64,000 nt of DNA from assembly GCA_017548985.1 (NCBI GenBank), contig JAFYYW010000031.1:1-64000 (forward strand). The letters run 5' to 3'. The stretch is from Bacteroidales bacterium (lineage in GTDB: Bacteria; Bacteroidota; Bacteroidia; Bacteroidales; UBA932). Positions 9,516 through 18,456 of this stretch are shown here, in pieces; positions within the stretch are counted from its first letter, which is position 1; each line of letters starts with the position of its first letter. Below the pieces are notes generated by a model that worked only from the letters and a program-made list of their open reading frames with translations, searched no databases and had not been told where the DNA came from. Made by a program: the position numbers and the translations under genes.

Positions 9516-11558
9516 CTATTTGTATCCGTAATTCTGGTCGATCTTCCTGTCCTTGTTGGACTCGATGATCTGGTTGGGGATAGGGAGCAAATAGTTGTAA
9601 GGCTGGATGTTCGGACGGTGACGGGTGTTGCCGAGGGCGTCGGTGTAAGTCTCGCGGCGTCCGGCGGTCATATCGTTCTCATACCCCCAACCATACTTGC
9701 GTGTGCGCTCGTAAAGGGTGTTGGAGGCGGTGTTGTTCTGCGTGGGATAGCACTCCGTCACATAAGTCGCGGCGGCGTTGCATGACAGACGGCTCAGGGT
9801 GATCCAGCGCTGCTCCTCACCGAAGAGCTCGCGCACGCGCTCGTCGAGGATATAGTCAATGTTCACGTCACCGGCTGAGCAGGGCCTCGCCCCGGCGCGG
9901 TTACGTAGGACATTGATATCATCAGCGGCGCCGCTCTTGTTACCCTGGGCGAGACGGGCCTCCGCGCGGAGCAGGTAGGTCTCGGCGATACGGATCATGT
10001 ACCAGTCTGTGTCATAGTAGCAGTTGTCGTTCTGGATGATATGCTTGTCGTCAGAGAACTTCCAGAAACGGGGGGTGATGTTGACCGTGTCGGAGGCGAC
10101 TATGGTGTACAGTCCGGCGTCGACACGGGCCTTGACGGCGGCCTTGACCTCTGACCACCTCTTTCCGGAAGGGGTGTAGTAGTCGCGCTGAATCATGACC
10201 TCGCTGCCGCGGAAGTCGTTGGGGTCGTCCCAGTACGAACCGAGGACGTCACCGGCGGGACGCTGCACGAACTCGGAAGCGAGGAGACCGAGGAACGTGG
10301 AGGCGCCGTTACCCTGCGCGCCGCACGCCAGCGAGTCCATCCTGGTCCTGATGTTGTTGGCGAGCTTGCGGCCCTGGGCCTCGGGAATGTCGGTGGCGGG
10401 GGTTCCGGCACCGGCGGGAGCCACACCCTCAGGGAAACAGGTGGCGTCAGCGGTGAACGCGTAGTATTTGACACCGTCAGAGCCTGGCTTTGTGCCGTTC
10501 TTCCCACCGACGGGGACCCAAGGGGCCCAGGTGGACTCGAGGACGGGCACGTGCATACGCCACCATGAGTCGCCGGACGAACCGTTGGTCCAGTTCTCGG
10601 CCTGGCTGATGTGGTCGATCTGTGCCACCCAGATGGCCTCCTTGTTGGCGGGGTCGTTGGGGTTGGAGTCAGAGGCCTGCGAGCCGTCAGTCTTCATCGA
10701 GGTGCGGAAGAGGTCCCAATAGGCGCCCTGGGGGGCGGCGAGGGAGTTGCCGTAACGGTCGGTGGCCTGGTCGGCGCGGTTTCCGAAGCGTGTGGTCATG
10801 AGGTGGTAGTCACCGTCCTGCCCGTTGATGACGCGGCTGGCGGCGTCCTCAGCCTCCTTGAACTGCCCGAGGGCGAGGTAGGTCTCCGCGAGGTAGTGCG
10901 CGGCGGCGGCCTTGGTCACGGTGCCCATGAGACGGGGGGTGGTGGGGAGCGTCTTCTCCGCGTACTCGAAGTCGGCGGCGATCAGCTTCCATGCCTCCTC
11001 GCGGGGCAGCATCTCGTAGTCGTAGCGGGCCTCCTGGGTCATGTGGTCGTTATACACGACGTTCCCGAACAGGCCGGCGATGACGCGGAAGGCGTAGGCG
11101 CGGAGGAACACGGCCTCGGCGCGGAGCTCATCCTTCATGGTGGGGGTGGAGTACTCGATCTCGGGGTGCTCGTCGATCATGTCGACGACGATGTTGGCGC
11201 GGTTCGAGAGCTTGTACATGTACTCGCCGTAGTGGCGGACATATCCGCTGATGGAGGTCAGCGTGGGCCAGTCGGCGAAGACGCCGTCGTTGTCGCTGCT
11301 GACCGTTGAGTTTGTTGTGGCGAAAGTGTCCAGACCCATCCCGTTCACGATCCAGTTGTGCGAGGAGCCGCCGCGCTGGTTACCGAAAACCATGTACTGG
11401 ATCTCGGAGTAAGCCGACGCGAGGGCGATCTCGATGGACTTCTGGTTCTGGAAGAAGGAGCCGGTGTCGTCGTTGTAGGTCTTCTCCTCAAGGAAGGCCT
11501 CGTCTTTACATGAGACGGCAAGGACAAGAGCGAGAATAATGAATATGTATTTTTTCAT
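9516..11558 (-). CDS. SusD-like glycan-binding lipoprotein A
   Basis: About 680 residues from the ATG at 11558 (a GTG three codons upstream is possible). The lipobox is LAVSC, placing it on the outer-membrane surface. RagB/SusD features are the N-terminal EEKTYNDDTGSFF segment, TPR-like helices such as ELRAEAVFLRAYAFRVIAG and HYLAETYLALGQFKEAED, and the C-terminal helical pair LLRAEARLAQGNKSGAADD with RVRELFGEEQRWITLSR. It is larger than typical SusD proteins (about 500-600 residues), with extra sequence in the middle. SusD proteins form the lid on the SusC transporter and bind oligosaccharides. Its gene follows SusC A by 17 bases in the same operon. It is a close paralogue of SusD B at 18457, sharing long near-identical stretches. 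Confidence 0.93.
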   Translation of the reverse strand: MKKYIFIILALVLAVSCKDEAFLEEKTYNDDTGSFFQNQKSIEIALASAYSEIQYMVFGNQRGGSSHNWIVNGMGLDTFATTNSTVSSDNDGVFADWPTLTSISGYVRHYGEYMYKLSNRANIVVDMIDEHPEIEYSTPTMKDELRAEAVFLRAYAFRVIAGLFGNVVYNDHMTQEARYDYEMLPREEAWKLIAADFEYAEKTLPTTPRLMGTVTKAAAAHYLAETYLALGQFKEAEDAASRVINGQDGDYHLMTTRFGNRADQATDRYGNSLAAPQGAYWDLFRTSMKTDGSQASDSNPNDPANKEAIWVAQIDHISQAENWTNGSSGDSWWRMHVPVLESTWAPWVPVGGKNGTKPGSDGVKYYAFTADATCFPEGVAPAGAGTPATDIPEAQGRKLANNIRTRMDSLACGAQGNGASTFLGLLASEFVQRPAGDVLGSYWDDPNDFRGSEVMIQRDYYTPSGKRWSEVKAAVKARVDAGLYTIVASDTVNITPRFWKFSDDKHIIQNDNCYYDTDWYMIRIAETYLLRAEARLAQGNKSGAADDINVLRNRAGARPCSAGDVNIDYILDERVRELFGEEQRWITLSRLSCNAAATYVTECYPTQNNTASNTLYERTRKYGWGYENDMTAGRRETYTDALGNTRHRPNIQPYNYLLPIPNQIIESNKDRKIDQNYGYK

Positions 11559-11575
11559 AACTATCACTTATTTAA

Positions 11576-14500
11576 TTATTTGGAAAAAGTCAGGTTGACA
11601 CCGAAAGTGACAGTCTTGTAGGCGCCGTCGCTGCCGAAGCGGCTCGAGCCAGCGCCAGCGGCGATGGTTCCGCCGTTCTCAGGATCAATACCCGACCAGT
11701 TGGAGATGGTCAGCAGGTCAGTGGCGGCGACGTAGCAACGGAGGTTGCTGATGCCGGCGCGCTTGACGACCTGCGCAGGGATGGTGTAGGAGAACACGAG
11801 GTCTTTCAGCTTGAGGTAGGTTCGGCTGTTCCAGAACTGATAGCTGAGACTGTTGTTGTAGCCGTAGCGCGGGTAGGTGTCGGAGGGGTTGTCCTCTGTC
11901 CAAGGCTTGATGCGGGCCATCTGGGCGCCGCCGGTCATGCTCGTCCCGAAGGCGTACGGGTCAAGCCAGATGAAGTGTGTCTTGTCACCCTGGGCCCAGC
12001 GGAAGTTGAAATACAGGCTGAAGTTCTTCCAGCTGAGGGTGTTGGCGAAGTTCACGGTGAACAGGGGGTCGGACGAGCCGAGGTACTGGTAGTCGTCGGC
12101 GTTGATCTTGCCGTCGTTGTTGTAGTCCTCGAACTTGATGTCACCGGGCTTGGCGTCAGGCTGGACCTTGTGGGCGTCGATCTCGGCCTGGCTCTGGAAG
12201 ATGCCGAGCTTCTTCAGGTCGTAGGCGGCACCCAGGGGCTTCCCAACGAGGAGGGTGTAGTTGGACTCGCGGCCGTAGGTGATGGCGTTGGCGACATCGT
12301 CGGCCTCATTCCCGTCATAATCGGGTCCGAAGAGCGAGACGAGCTTGTTGCGGTTCAGGTCGAACACGAGGTTGCTCTCCCAACGGAAGGAGTCCCTGCC
12401 GTTACCGTCGATGTTGATGGTGTTGAGGACGACCTCGACACCCTTGTTGGTGACCTTTCCGACATTGTCGTCGACATAGTTGAAACCGGACAGGTAGGGG
12501 GCCGAGCGGTTGACGAGCATGTTGGTGGTCTGGCCGGTGTAGACGTCGACGCTACCGTTGACGCGGTTCTCCAGGACGGAGAAGTCGACACCGATGTTGG
12601 CCTTCTCGACCGTCGCCCATGTCAGGCTTCGGTTGGGCAGGTTGGTGAGGGTCATACCGAGGGTGCTCTCGTCACCGAGCCATGTCATCGTGACGGCTCC
12701 GGAGTTTCCGGTTGATTTCTCAATCGTTGCCTGTGTGGCGCCGGCGGAGATGTTGCGGGAGCCGTTCTGTCCCCAGGAGAGGCGGAGCTTCAGGAAGTCG
12801 AAGAGGCCGTCCTTCATGAAGTCCTCGTTGGAGATGACCCAGGCGGCGGAGGCGCCGTAGAAGTTGCCCCACTTGTGGCCGGCCGCGAAGGCGGAGAAGC
12901 CGTCACGGCGGAAGTTGCCGGTGAGGTAGTACTTGTTGGCCCAGTTGTAGTTCACGCGGGCGAGATAACCCACGGCCTGCGTCTGGGTGCGGTTGCGGTA
13001 TTGCTCGGTGACCTTGTCAGTGGTCTCGATATTATACACACCCAGGGTCGTGGGCGTGGGATAACCGGCGAAGCTCATGCCCAGCGAGTTGCTGTTGGTG
13101 GCCTCACGGGTGTAACCGACGGTGGCGTCAAAGTGGTGGAGGCCGAAGTCCCTGGAGTAGGTGAGGATCTGGTCGATGTTCCACGCTGAGTAGTTGGAGG
13201 CCGAGGTGCTTCCGGTCACGCTGCCGATGTAGCGGCTGGGATCCTGCATGTCGGTCACGATCTCGGTGTTGACGTTCATCTCCGGGTTGTTGTACACGTC
13301 ACCATAGCCGGCGTTGCGCTGGCCCTGGAAGGTCACGCGGTAGCTGAGGCCGGGGATGAAGGGGACGTCAACCTGGGCGTAGGCCACACCGTTGAGGTTC
13401 ATGCTCCTGCTCTGACGGTCAGTGTAGGCGTAGGAGTCGTTCGTACCCGAGCCGATGAAGGGGCTGGCGGTCTTCTCGTCCGGCACGCTGTTGTACCAGT
13501 TCTCGTAGCCCTCCTGGCGGGCATAGACATAGGACAGGGGGGTGTACCACATCGCGTAGCGGATGTTGGCGCTCTGGCCCCAGCTGTGGGAGGCGAGGAA
13601 GTTGGCCTTCACGCCCACGGTCAGCCAGTCGGTGATGTTGAAGTCGATCTTGCTCATAGCGCCGGCCTTCTCGTAGTCGTCACCCTTGCGGATACCCTGC
13701 TGGCGGGTGTAGTCGCCGGACACATAGTAGTTGACGCGCTCACCGCGGCCGCTGACGGACAGGTCATACTTCTGGCCGACACCCTGGCGGGAGATCTCGT
13801 CGAGCCAGTTGACCCACTGGCCGTCCCTCCACGCCTCCATCTCGCGGTTGGAGAGGAGGTTGTCCTGGGCGGCGGCGTCAAGGCTGGAATAGTTCCAGGT
13901 CTTGTTCTCGAACTCGGAGTCACCGGAGCCCTTCTTGCTGTAGAAGCGGTTCTTCAGGAAGGTCTCCTTGTCCGAAACCATCTTGGGCATGCGGGTCCAG
14001 TCGGAGAGGCTGACGCTGCCGTTGAAGTTCACGACGGGGGCCGTGCTGGTTCCCTTCTTGGTGGTGATGATGATGACACCGTTGGCGGCACGGGATCCGT
14101 AGATGGCAGCCGCGGAAGCGTCCTTCAGGACGTCAATGCTCTCGATGTCGGTGGTGTTGATCGAGTTGATCGAGCCGTAGGAGAGCACTCCGTCGATGAC
14201 GAGCAGAGGCTGGTTGACGCTCTGGGCCGAGGCGGACATGGAACCTCCGGTAGGGATAGAGTTCTTACCGCGGATGGTCATGGTCGCGGTGTTGTCGCCG
14301 GCGGCGCTGGTCGTGGGAGCGTAGCTCAAACCGGCGACCTTGCTGGACAGGGCGGCGAGGGCGTTAGGGTTAGGGAGGGCCGAGATGTTCTTGTCATTGC
14401 CATAGTTGACGCTGGCGATGGCTCCGGAAACATCCTTCTTGCGGGCGGTACCGTAACCGACGACCACAACCTCATCAAGGAACGCGGAGTCGTCTTTCAG

Positions 14501-14779
14501 CTGGACATTGATTGTCCCCTGGGAGCCGACTGTCACTTCCTCTGACGCGTAGCCAATACTTGAAAAGACTAGAACGGCGCCTTGCCTGATATTGTTCAGG
14601 TTCCAGTTTCCGTTATAGTCCGTCATTGTGCCGGTGGTGGTGCCCTTCACAAGAACATTCACCCCGACAAGAGGTTCGCCTGACGAATCCGTGACCTTAC
14701 CGGACACGGACGTCTGAGCGAATGCCTGCGCTCCTATCAATAGAAGCGCAAGCAAAGTCGTAATGAAACGTTTACTCAT
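11576..14779 (-). CDS. SusC-like TonB-dependent glycan transporter A
   Basis: The 1067-residue product has a signal peptide (ending GAQAFAQ), an N-terminal carboxypeptidase-regulatory-like domain (VSGKVTDSSGEPLVGVNV to about residue 95), a DEVVVVGYGT TonB-box-like segment, a plug domain with LLVIDGVLSYGSI and AAIYGSRAANGVIIITTK, and a C-terminal beta barrel ending in ...GVNLTFSK. SusC proteins import oligosaccharides across the outer membrane with TonB energy. It is co-transcribed with SusD A and diverges from a close paralogue, SusC B, across a 403-base gap. No ECF sigma/anti-sigma gene sits beside it and no STN domain is apparent. The third codon positions look more GC-rich than in copy B. 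Confidence 0.95.
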   Translation of the reverse strand: MSKRFITTLLALLLIGAQAFAQTSVSGKVTDSSGEPLVGVNVLVKGTTTGTMTDYNGNWNLNNIRQGAVLVFSSIGYASEEVTVGSQGTINVQLKDDSAFLDEVVVVGYGTARKKDVSGAIASVNYGNDKNISALPNPNALAALSSKVAGLSYAPTTSAAGDNTATMTIRGKNSIPTGGSMSASAQSVNQPLLVIDGVLSYGSINSINTTDIESIDVLKDASAAAIYGSRAANGVIIITTKKGTSTAPVVNFNGSVSLSDWTRMPKMVSDKETFLKNRFYSKKGSGDSEFENKTWNYSSLDAAAQDNLLSNREMEAWRDGQWVNWLDEISRQGVGQKYDLSVSGRGERVNYYVSGDYTRQQGIRKGDDYEKAGAMSKIDFNITDWLTVGVKANFLASHSWGQSANIRYAMWYTPLSYVYARQEGYENWYNSVPDEKTASPFIGSGTNDSYAYTDRQSRSMNLNGVAYAQVDVPFIPGLSYRVTFQGQRNAGYGDVYNNPEMNVNTEIVTDMQDPSRYIGSVTGSTSASNYSAWNIDQILTYSRDFGLHHFDATVGYTREATNSNSLGMSFAGYPTPTTLGVYNIETTDKVTEQYRNRTQTQAVGYLARVNYNWANKYYLTGNFRRDGFSAFAAGHKWGNFYGASAAWVISNEDFMKDGLFDFLKLRLSWGQNGSRNISAGATQATIEKSTGNSGAVTMTWLGDESTLGMTLTNLPNRSLTWATVEKANIGVDFSVLENRVNGSVDVYTGQTTNMLVNRSAPYLSGFNYVDDNVGKVTNKGVEVVLNTINIDGNGRDSFRWESNLVFDLNRNKLVSLFGPDYDGNEADDVANAITYGRESNYTLLVGKPLGAAYDLKKLGIFQSQAEIDAHKVQPDAKPGDIKFEDYNNDGKINADDYQYLGSSDPLFTVNFANTLSWKNFSLYFNFRWAQGDKTHFIWLDPYAFGTSMTGGAQMARIKPWTEDNPSDTYPRYGYNNSLSYQFWNSRTYLKLKDLVFSYTIPAQVVKRAGISNLRCYVAATDLLTISNWSGIDPENGGTIAAGAGSSRFGSDGAYKTVTFGVNLTFSK

Positions 14780-15182
14780 AAACAGAAATATTAGAAAATG
14801 GTTTTAATGATTGGCAAAAGTTGTTAGCAATTATCTTAATTAGTGAAAATGAATAGGGGAATGATAATATGCTCTGGGCGCCTTGAGGGCCGTATTCGCA
14901 CATTTCGGCGCCCATCCGGCGCAATAAATTATCAATCAAGTGATTAGGTGCGATAATATGCCAAAACCCTGAAGATTAGAGGTTTAGGCGGACTATTGTT
15001 TTTTGGGAAAATGTTGTTATATTTGTCTGGTTTATGGCCTACTTTTGACGCAAAAAGAATAATAAGGTTTTTGGGGTATTTTTAAGTTTTTAACGTTTAA
15101 GGAGTTACAAAAAAATTATTAAATAAGATAATTAGTATAAATCAACCAAAAGTTACTAAATCCTTTTAAATTATTGTTTTTT
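14780..15182. other. 403-base non-coding region between divergent susC genes
   Basis: This is the only gap over 300 bases. No convincing open frame is seen. It contains a potential stem GGGCGCC (14876-14882) with GGCGCCC (14907-14913), a direct repeat GATAATATGC at 14863-14872 and 14952-14961, and a promoter for susC B. The right half is very AT-rich and forms a leader of roughly 150 bases ahead of susC B. I found no riboswitch or tRNA fold I could support. Confidence 0.6.
14996..15025 (+). promoter_or_regulatory. Bacteroidetes-type promoter for SusCD operon B
   Basis: TTG at 14996-14998 and TATATTTG at 15018-15025 are separated by 19 bases, fitting the Bacteroidetes TTG / TAnnTTTG promoter consensus. 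Transcription from here would give a 5' leader of about 150 bases before the susC B start at 15183. Confidence 0.6.
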
Positions 15183-18100
15183 ATGGGTAAACGTTTCATT
15201 ACGGTTATGCTTGCGCTTCTTTTTATAGGAGCTCAAGTGTTCGCACAGACCGCTGTGTCCGGTAAGGTCACAGACCAGTCAGGCGAACCTCTTGTCGGAG
15301 TGAATGTCCTCGTAAAGGGCACCACCACCGGCACAATGACGGACCTCGACGGTAATTACAGCTTGTCCAATCTCAAGCAGGGTGCCGTCCTGGTCTTCTC
15401 CAGCATCGGTTACGCCTCTGAGGAAGTCACCGTCGGCTCGCAGCGGACCATCAACGTCCAGTTGAAAGACGACTCCGCTTTCCTTGACGAGGTTGTGGTT
15501 GTCGGTTACGGTACCGCCCGCAAGAAGGACGTGTCCGGAGCCATCGCCAGCGTTAACTACGGCAATGACAAGAACCTTTCCACATTGCCTAACCCTAACG
15601 CTCTCGCCAGCCTTTCCAGCCGCGTCGCTGGTTTCAGCTACGCTCCTACCAGTACAGCTGGAGGTGACAACACCGCCACTATGACCATCCGTGGTAAGAA
15701 CGCGATTCCTACCGGAGGTCGTATCTCTGACAGCGCGCAGAGTATCAACCAGCCTTTGCTCGTCATCGACGGTGTCCTCTCTTACGGCTCGATCAACTCG
15801 ATCAACACCGCCGATATCCAGAGCATTGACGTTCTGAAGGACGCTTCCGCCGCGGCTATCTACGGATCACGTGCCGCTAACGGTGTTATCATCATCACCA
15901 CAAAACGCGGACTCAGTGAGAAGCCTGTCGTGAATTTCAACGCCAGCCTCAGCATGTCTGACTGGAGCCGTATGCCTAAGATGGTTTCCGACAAGGAGAC
16001 CTTCCTGAAGAACCGCTTCTACAGCCAGAAAGGCAATGACGTTGATAAATATGTCAACGCCAACTGGAGTGACTATGCCAACCTTGACGCCGCCGCCACC
16101 GACCTGCTCAACGCTCGTGAGCTTATGGCTTGGAATGACGGTCAGTGGGTCAACTGGCTTGAGGAGATTTCCCGTAAGGGTATCGGCCAGAAGTATGATG
16201 TCAGCGTAGGTGGAAGGGCTAAGAACATCAGCTACTATGTATCTACCGACTACACCCGTCAGCAGGGTATCCGCAAGGGTGACGACTACGAGAAAGCCGG
16301 CGCCATGGGTAAGATGGACATCAACGTGACCGACTGGCTCACAGTCGGAGCCAAAGCCAACTACCTCTGGGCCAACAGCTGGGGTCAGAAGGCGAAGATC
16401 CAGAACGCTTTCTGGATGTCTCCTCTATCATACGTACATGCCCTTCAACCTGGTTATGAGAACTGGTACAACAGTGTTCCTGACGGCAACACCGCCAGCC
16501 CTTATTGGGGAGCCGGAGAGAATGACTCCAACCTGTGGACCGAGCGCGGAACCAAGAGCGCCAATATCAACGGTGTCGCTTATGCGCAGGTCGATGTCCC
16601 GTTCATCCCCGGTTTGAGCTATAAGATCACCATGCAAGGACAGCGCAACGCCTCCTACACAGATGTCTTCAACCGCCCCGAGCTCAATGTCAACACTGAG
16701 AGGGTCACCGATATGGACAACCCCGCCCAGTTCAACAACAAGGTTAGCGGTAGTTCCTCGACATCCAACTATGCCGCTTGGAACATTGACCAGATCCTTA
16801 CCTATACAAAGGATTTCGGCCTCCACCATATGGACTACATGTTAGGTTACACCCGTGAGCGTACCAACAGCAACGGTCTCTCCATCGGATACAGCGGTTT
16901 CGATACTCCCACGACGCTCAAGCAGTATAACCTCAGCGCCGCCAACTCGTTCACTCCTTCACGCAGCCGCGTCGAGTCGTCCGCTATCGGATATCTCGCC
17001 CGCGCCAATTACAACTACGCCAACAAGTACTACGCTACCGTGAACTTCCGTCGTGACGGTTATTCCGCTTTCGGCGCTGATCACAAGTGGGGCAACTTCT
17101 ACGGCGCTTCCGTGGCTTGGGTCCTTTCCAATGAGAACTTCATCAAGGACAGCGGAGTGTTTGATTTCCTGAAGCTCCGTCTTTCTTGGGGTCAGAACGG
17201 TTCCCGTTCCGTGTCTCCCGGAGCGACTCAGGCCTCTGTCAGCAAGTCCACCGCCAATAACGGTAATAACACCATGTCTTGGTTGGGTGACGCCAGCACC
17301 CTTGGTATGGCTCCCGATAACGTGCCCAACCCCAACTTGACTTGGGCCACCGTCGAGAAATATAATATCGGTATAGATTTCTCGACTTTGAACAGCCGCC
17401 TCAACGGTAGTATTGACGCCTATCTCGGAAACACCACCAACATGCTCGTTCTCCGTTCCGCCCCTTACTTCTCCGGTTACACGGATGTTTGGGACAACGT
17501 CGGAAAGATCACGAACAAGGGTATCGAGATCACCCTCAACTCCATCAATGTCAATGGTGACGGCAGGGATACCTTCCGTTGGGAGACCAATCTCGTGTTT
17601 GACTCCAACGCCAACAAACTCGTGTCCCTCTTCGGGCCCGGATATGATGGTAAAGAGGCTGACGATATCGCCAACGCCGCCGCTTATGGTTTCGACTCAT
17701 ACTATGCCCTCTTGGTTGGCCACCCGATCGGATCCGCTTATGATGTCAAGAAACTTGGCATCTTCCAGAACGAACAGGAGATTTTAGCTTATGTCGGCAA
17801 AGATGGAACTCCTATCCAGGGTGTCGGAAGCAATCCCGCAAAACCTGAGACCCGTCCTGGTGACTTCAAGTTCGAGGACTACAACGGAGACGGAAAGATC
17901 ACCGCTGACGACCGTCAGTTCATCGGATCGCCTGATCCTCTCTTTACCGTTAACTTCGGTAACACCCTCAGTTGGAAGGGCTTCTCCCTCTATTTCAGCT
18001 TCCGCTGGGCCCAGGGAGACAAGACCCACTTCCTCTGGTTTGACCCGAACGCTTTCGGAACTTCAATGACTGGTGGAGCCCAGCTCGCCTCTGTGAAGCC

Positions 18101-18437
18101 TTGGATGGCCGAGGGTGACGGAGACACTTATCCTCGTTACGGATGGGGGAACTCCACTCTCGCCAAAGCTTTGACTTATCAGTTCTGGAATTCTCGTTCC
18201 TTCCTCAAGCTGAAAGACTTGATGTTCTCTTATAATATCGATCCGAAGATCACCAAGGCCATCGGCCTCAACGCCACACGTATCTATGTCGGCGCCACTG
18301 ACCTCTTCACGATCTCCAACTGGTCCGGTATCGATCCTGAGAACGCCGGCACAATCGCCGCCAACGCCGGTTCCGACCGCTACGGCAGCAATGGCGCCTT
18401 CAGGACTGTCACCGTCGGTGTTAACCTTACTTTCTAA
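15183..18437 (+). CDS. SusC-like TonB-dependent glycan transporter B
   Basis: About 1084 residues from the ATG at 15183; a TTG nine bases upstream is in frame but not needed. Domain order matches copy A: signal peptide ending GAQVFAQ, regulatory-like domain (VSGKVTDQSGEPLVGVNV), DEVVVVGYGT segment, plug with VIDGVLSYGSINSIN and IYGSRAANGVIIITTKRG, and a beta barrel ending GVNLTF. The first 250 residues are almost the same as in SusC A, with divergence and small indels in the barrel loops, for example a longer NEQEILAYVGKDG segment here. That suggests duplication followed by change in ligand specificity. Its codons include many CGT and GCT, unlike copy A. It leads an operon with SusD B and imports oligosaccharides across the outer membrane. 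Confidence 0.95.
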   Translation: MGKRFITVMLALLFIGAQVFAQTAVSGKVTDQSGEPLVGVNVLVKGTTTGTMTDLDGNYSLSNLKQGAVLVFSSIGYASEEVTVGSQRTINVQLKDDSAFLDEVVVVGYGTARKKDVSGAIASVNYGNDKNLSTLPNPNALASLSSRVAGFSYAPTSTAGGDNTATMTIRGKNAIPTGGRISDSAQSINQPLLVIDGVLSYGSINSINTADIQSIDVLKDASAAAIYGSRAANGVIIITTKRGLSEKPVVNFNASLSMSDWSRMPKMVSDKETFLKNRFYSQKGNDVDKYVNANWSDYANLDAAATDLLNARELMAWNDGQWVNWLEEISRKGIGQKYDVSVGGRAKNISYYVSTDYTRQQGIRKGDDYEKAGAMGKMDINVTDWLTVGAKANYLWANSWGQKAKIQNAFWMSPLSYVHALQPGYENWYNSVPDGNTASPYWGAGENDSNLWTERGTKSANINGVAYAQVDVPFIPGLSYKITMQGQRNASYTDVFNRPELNVNTERVTDMDNPAQFNNKVSGSSSTSNYAAWNIDQILTYTKDFGLHHMDYMLGYTRERTNSNGLSIGYSGFDTPTTLKQYNLSAANSFTPSRSRVESSAIGYLARANYNYANKYYATVNFRRDGYSAFGADHKWGNFYGASVAWVLSNENFIKDSGVFDFLKLRLSWGQNGSRSVSPGATQASVSKSTANNGNNTMSWLGDASTLGMAPDNVPNPNLTWATVEKYNIGIDFSTLNSRLNGSIDAYLGNTTNMLVLRSAPYFSGYTDVWDNVGKITNKGIEITLNSINVNGDGRDTFRWETNLVFDSNANKLVSLFGPGYDGKEADDIANAAAYGFDSYYALLVGHPIGSAYDVKKLGIFQNEQEILAYVGKDGTPIQGVGSNPAKPETRPGDFKFEDYNGDGKITADDRQFIGSPDPLFTVNFGNTLSWKGFSLYFSFRWAQGDKTHFLWFDPNAFGTSMTGGAQLASVKPWMAEGDGDTYPRYGWGNSTLAKALTYQFWNSRSFLKLKDLMFSYNIDPKITKAIGLNATRIYVGATDLFTISNWSGIDPENAGTIAANAGSDRYGSNGAFRTVTVGVNLTF

Positions 18438-18456
18438 TATTTAAGAAGAACGAATC

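Noticed and set aside
10611..11309. A 232-codon open frame opposite SusD A
   Set aside because: Composition is dominated by Val and Gly, an antisense shadow of GC-rich codons.
13586..14545. A 319-codon open frame on the plus strand inside SusC A
   Set aside because: It is antisense to a clear SusC frame, has a Val/Gly/Asp-heavy composition with no domain, and reflects the GC-rich third codon positions of SusC A.
14780..15182. Possible riboswitch or small RNA in the intergenic region
   Set aside because: Only one GC stem and short repeats are visible; no known riboswitch consensus could be matched by eye.
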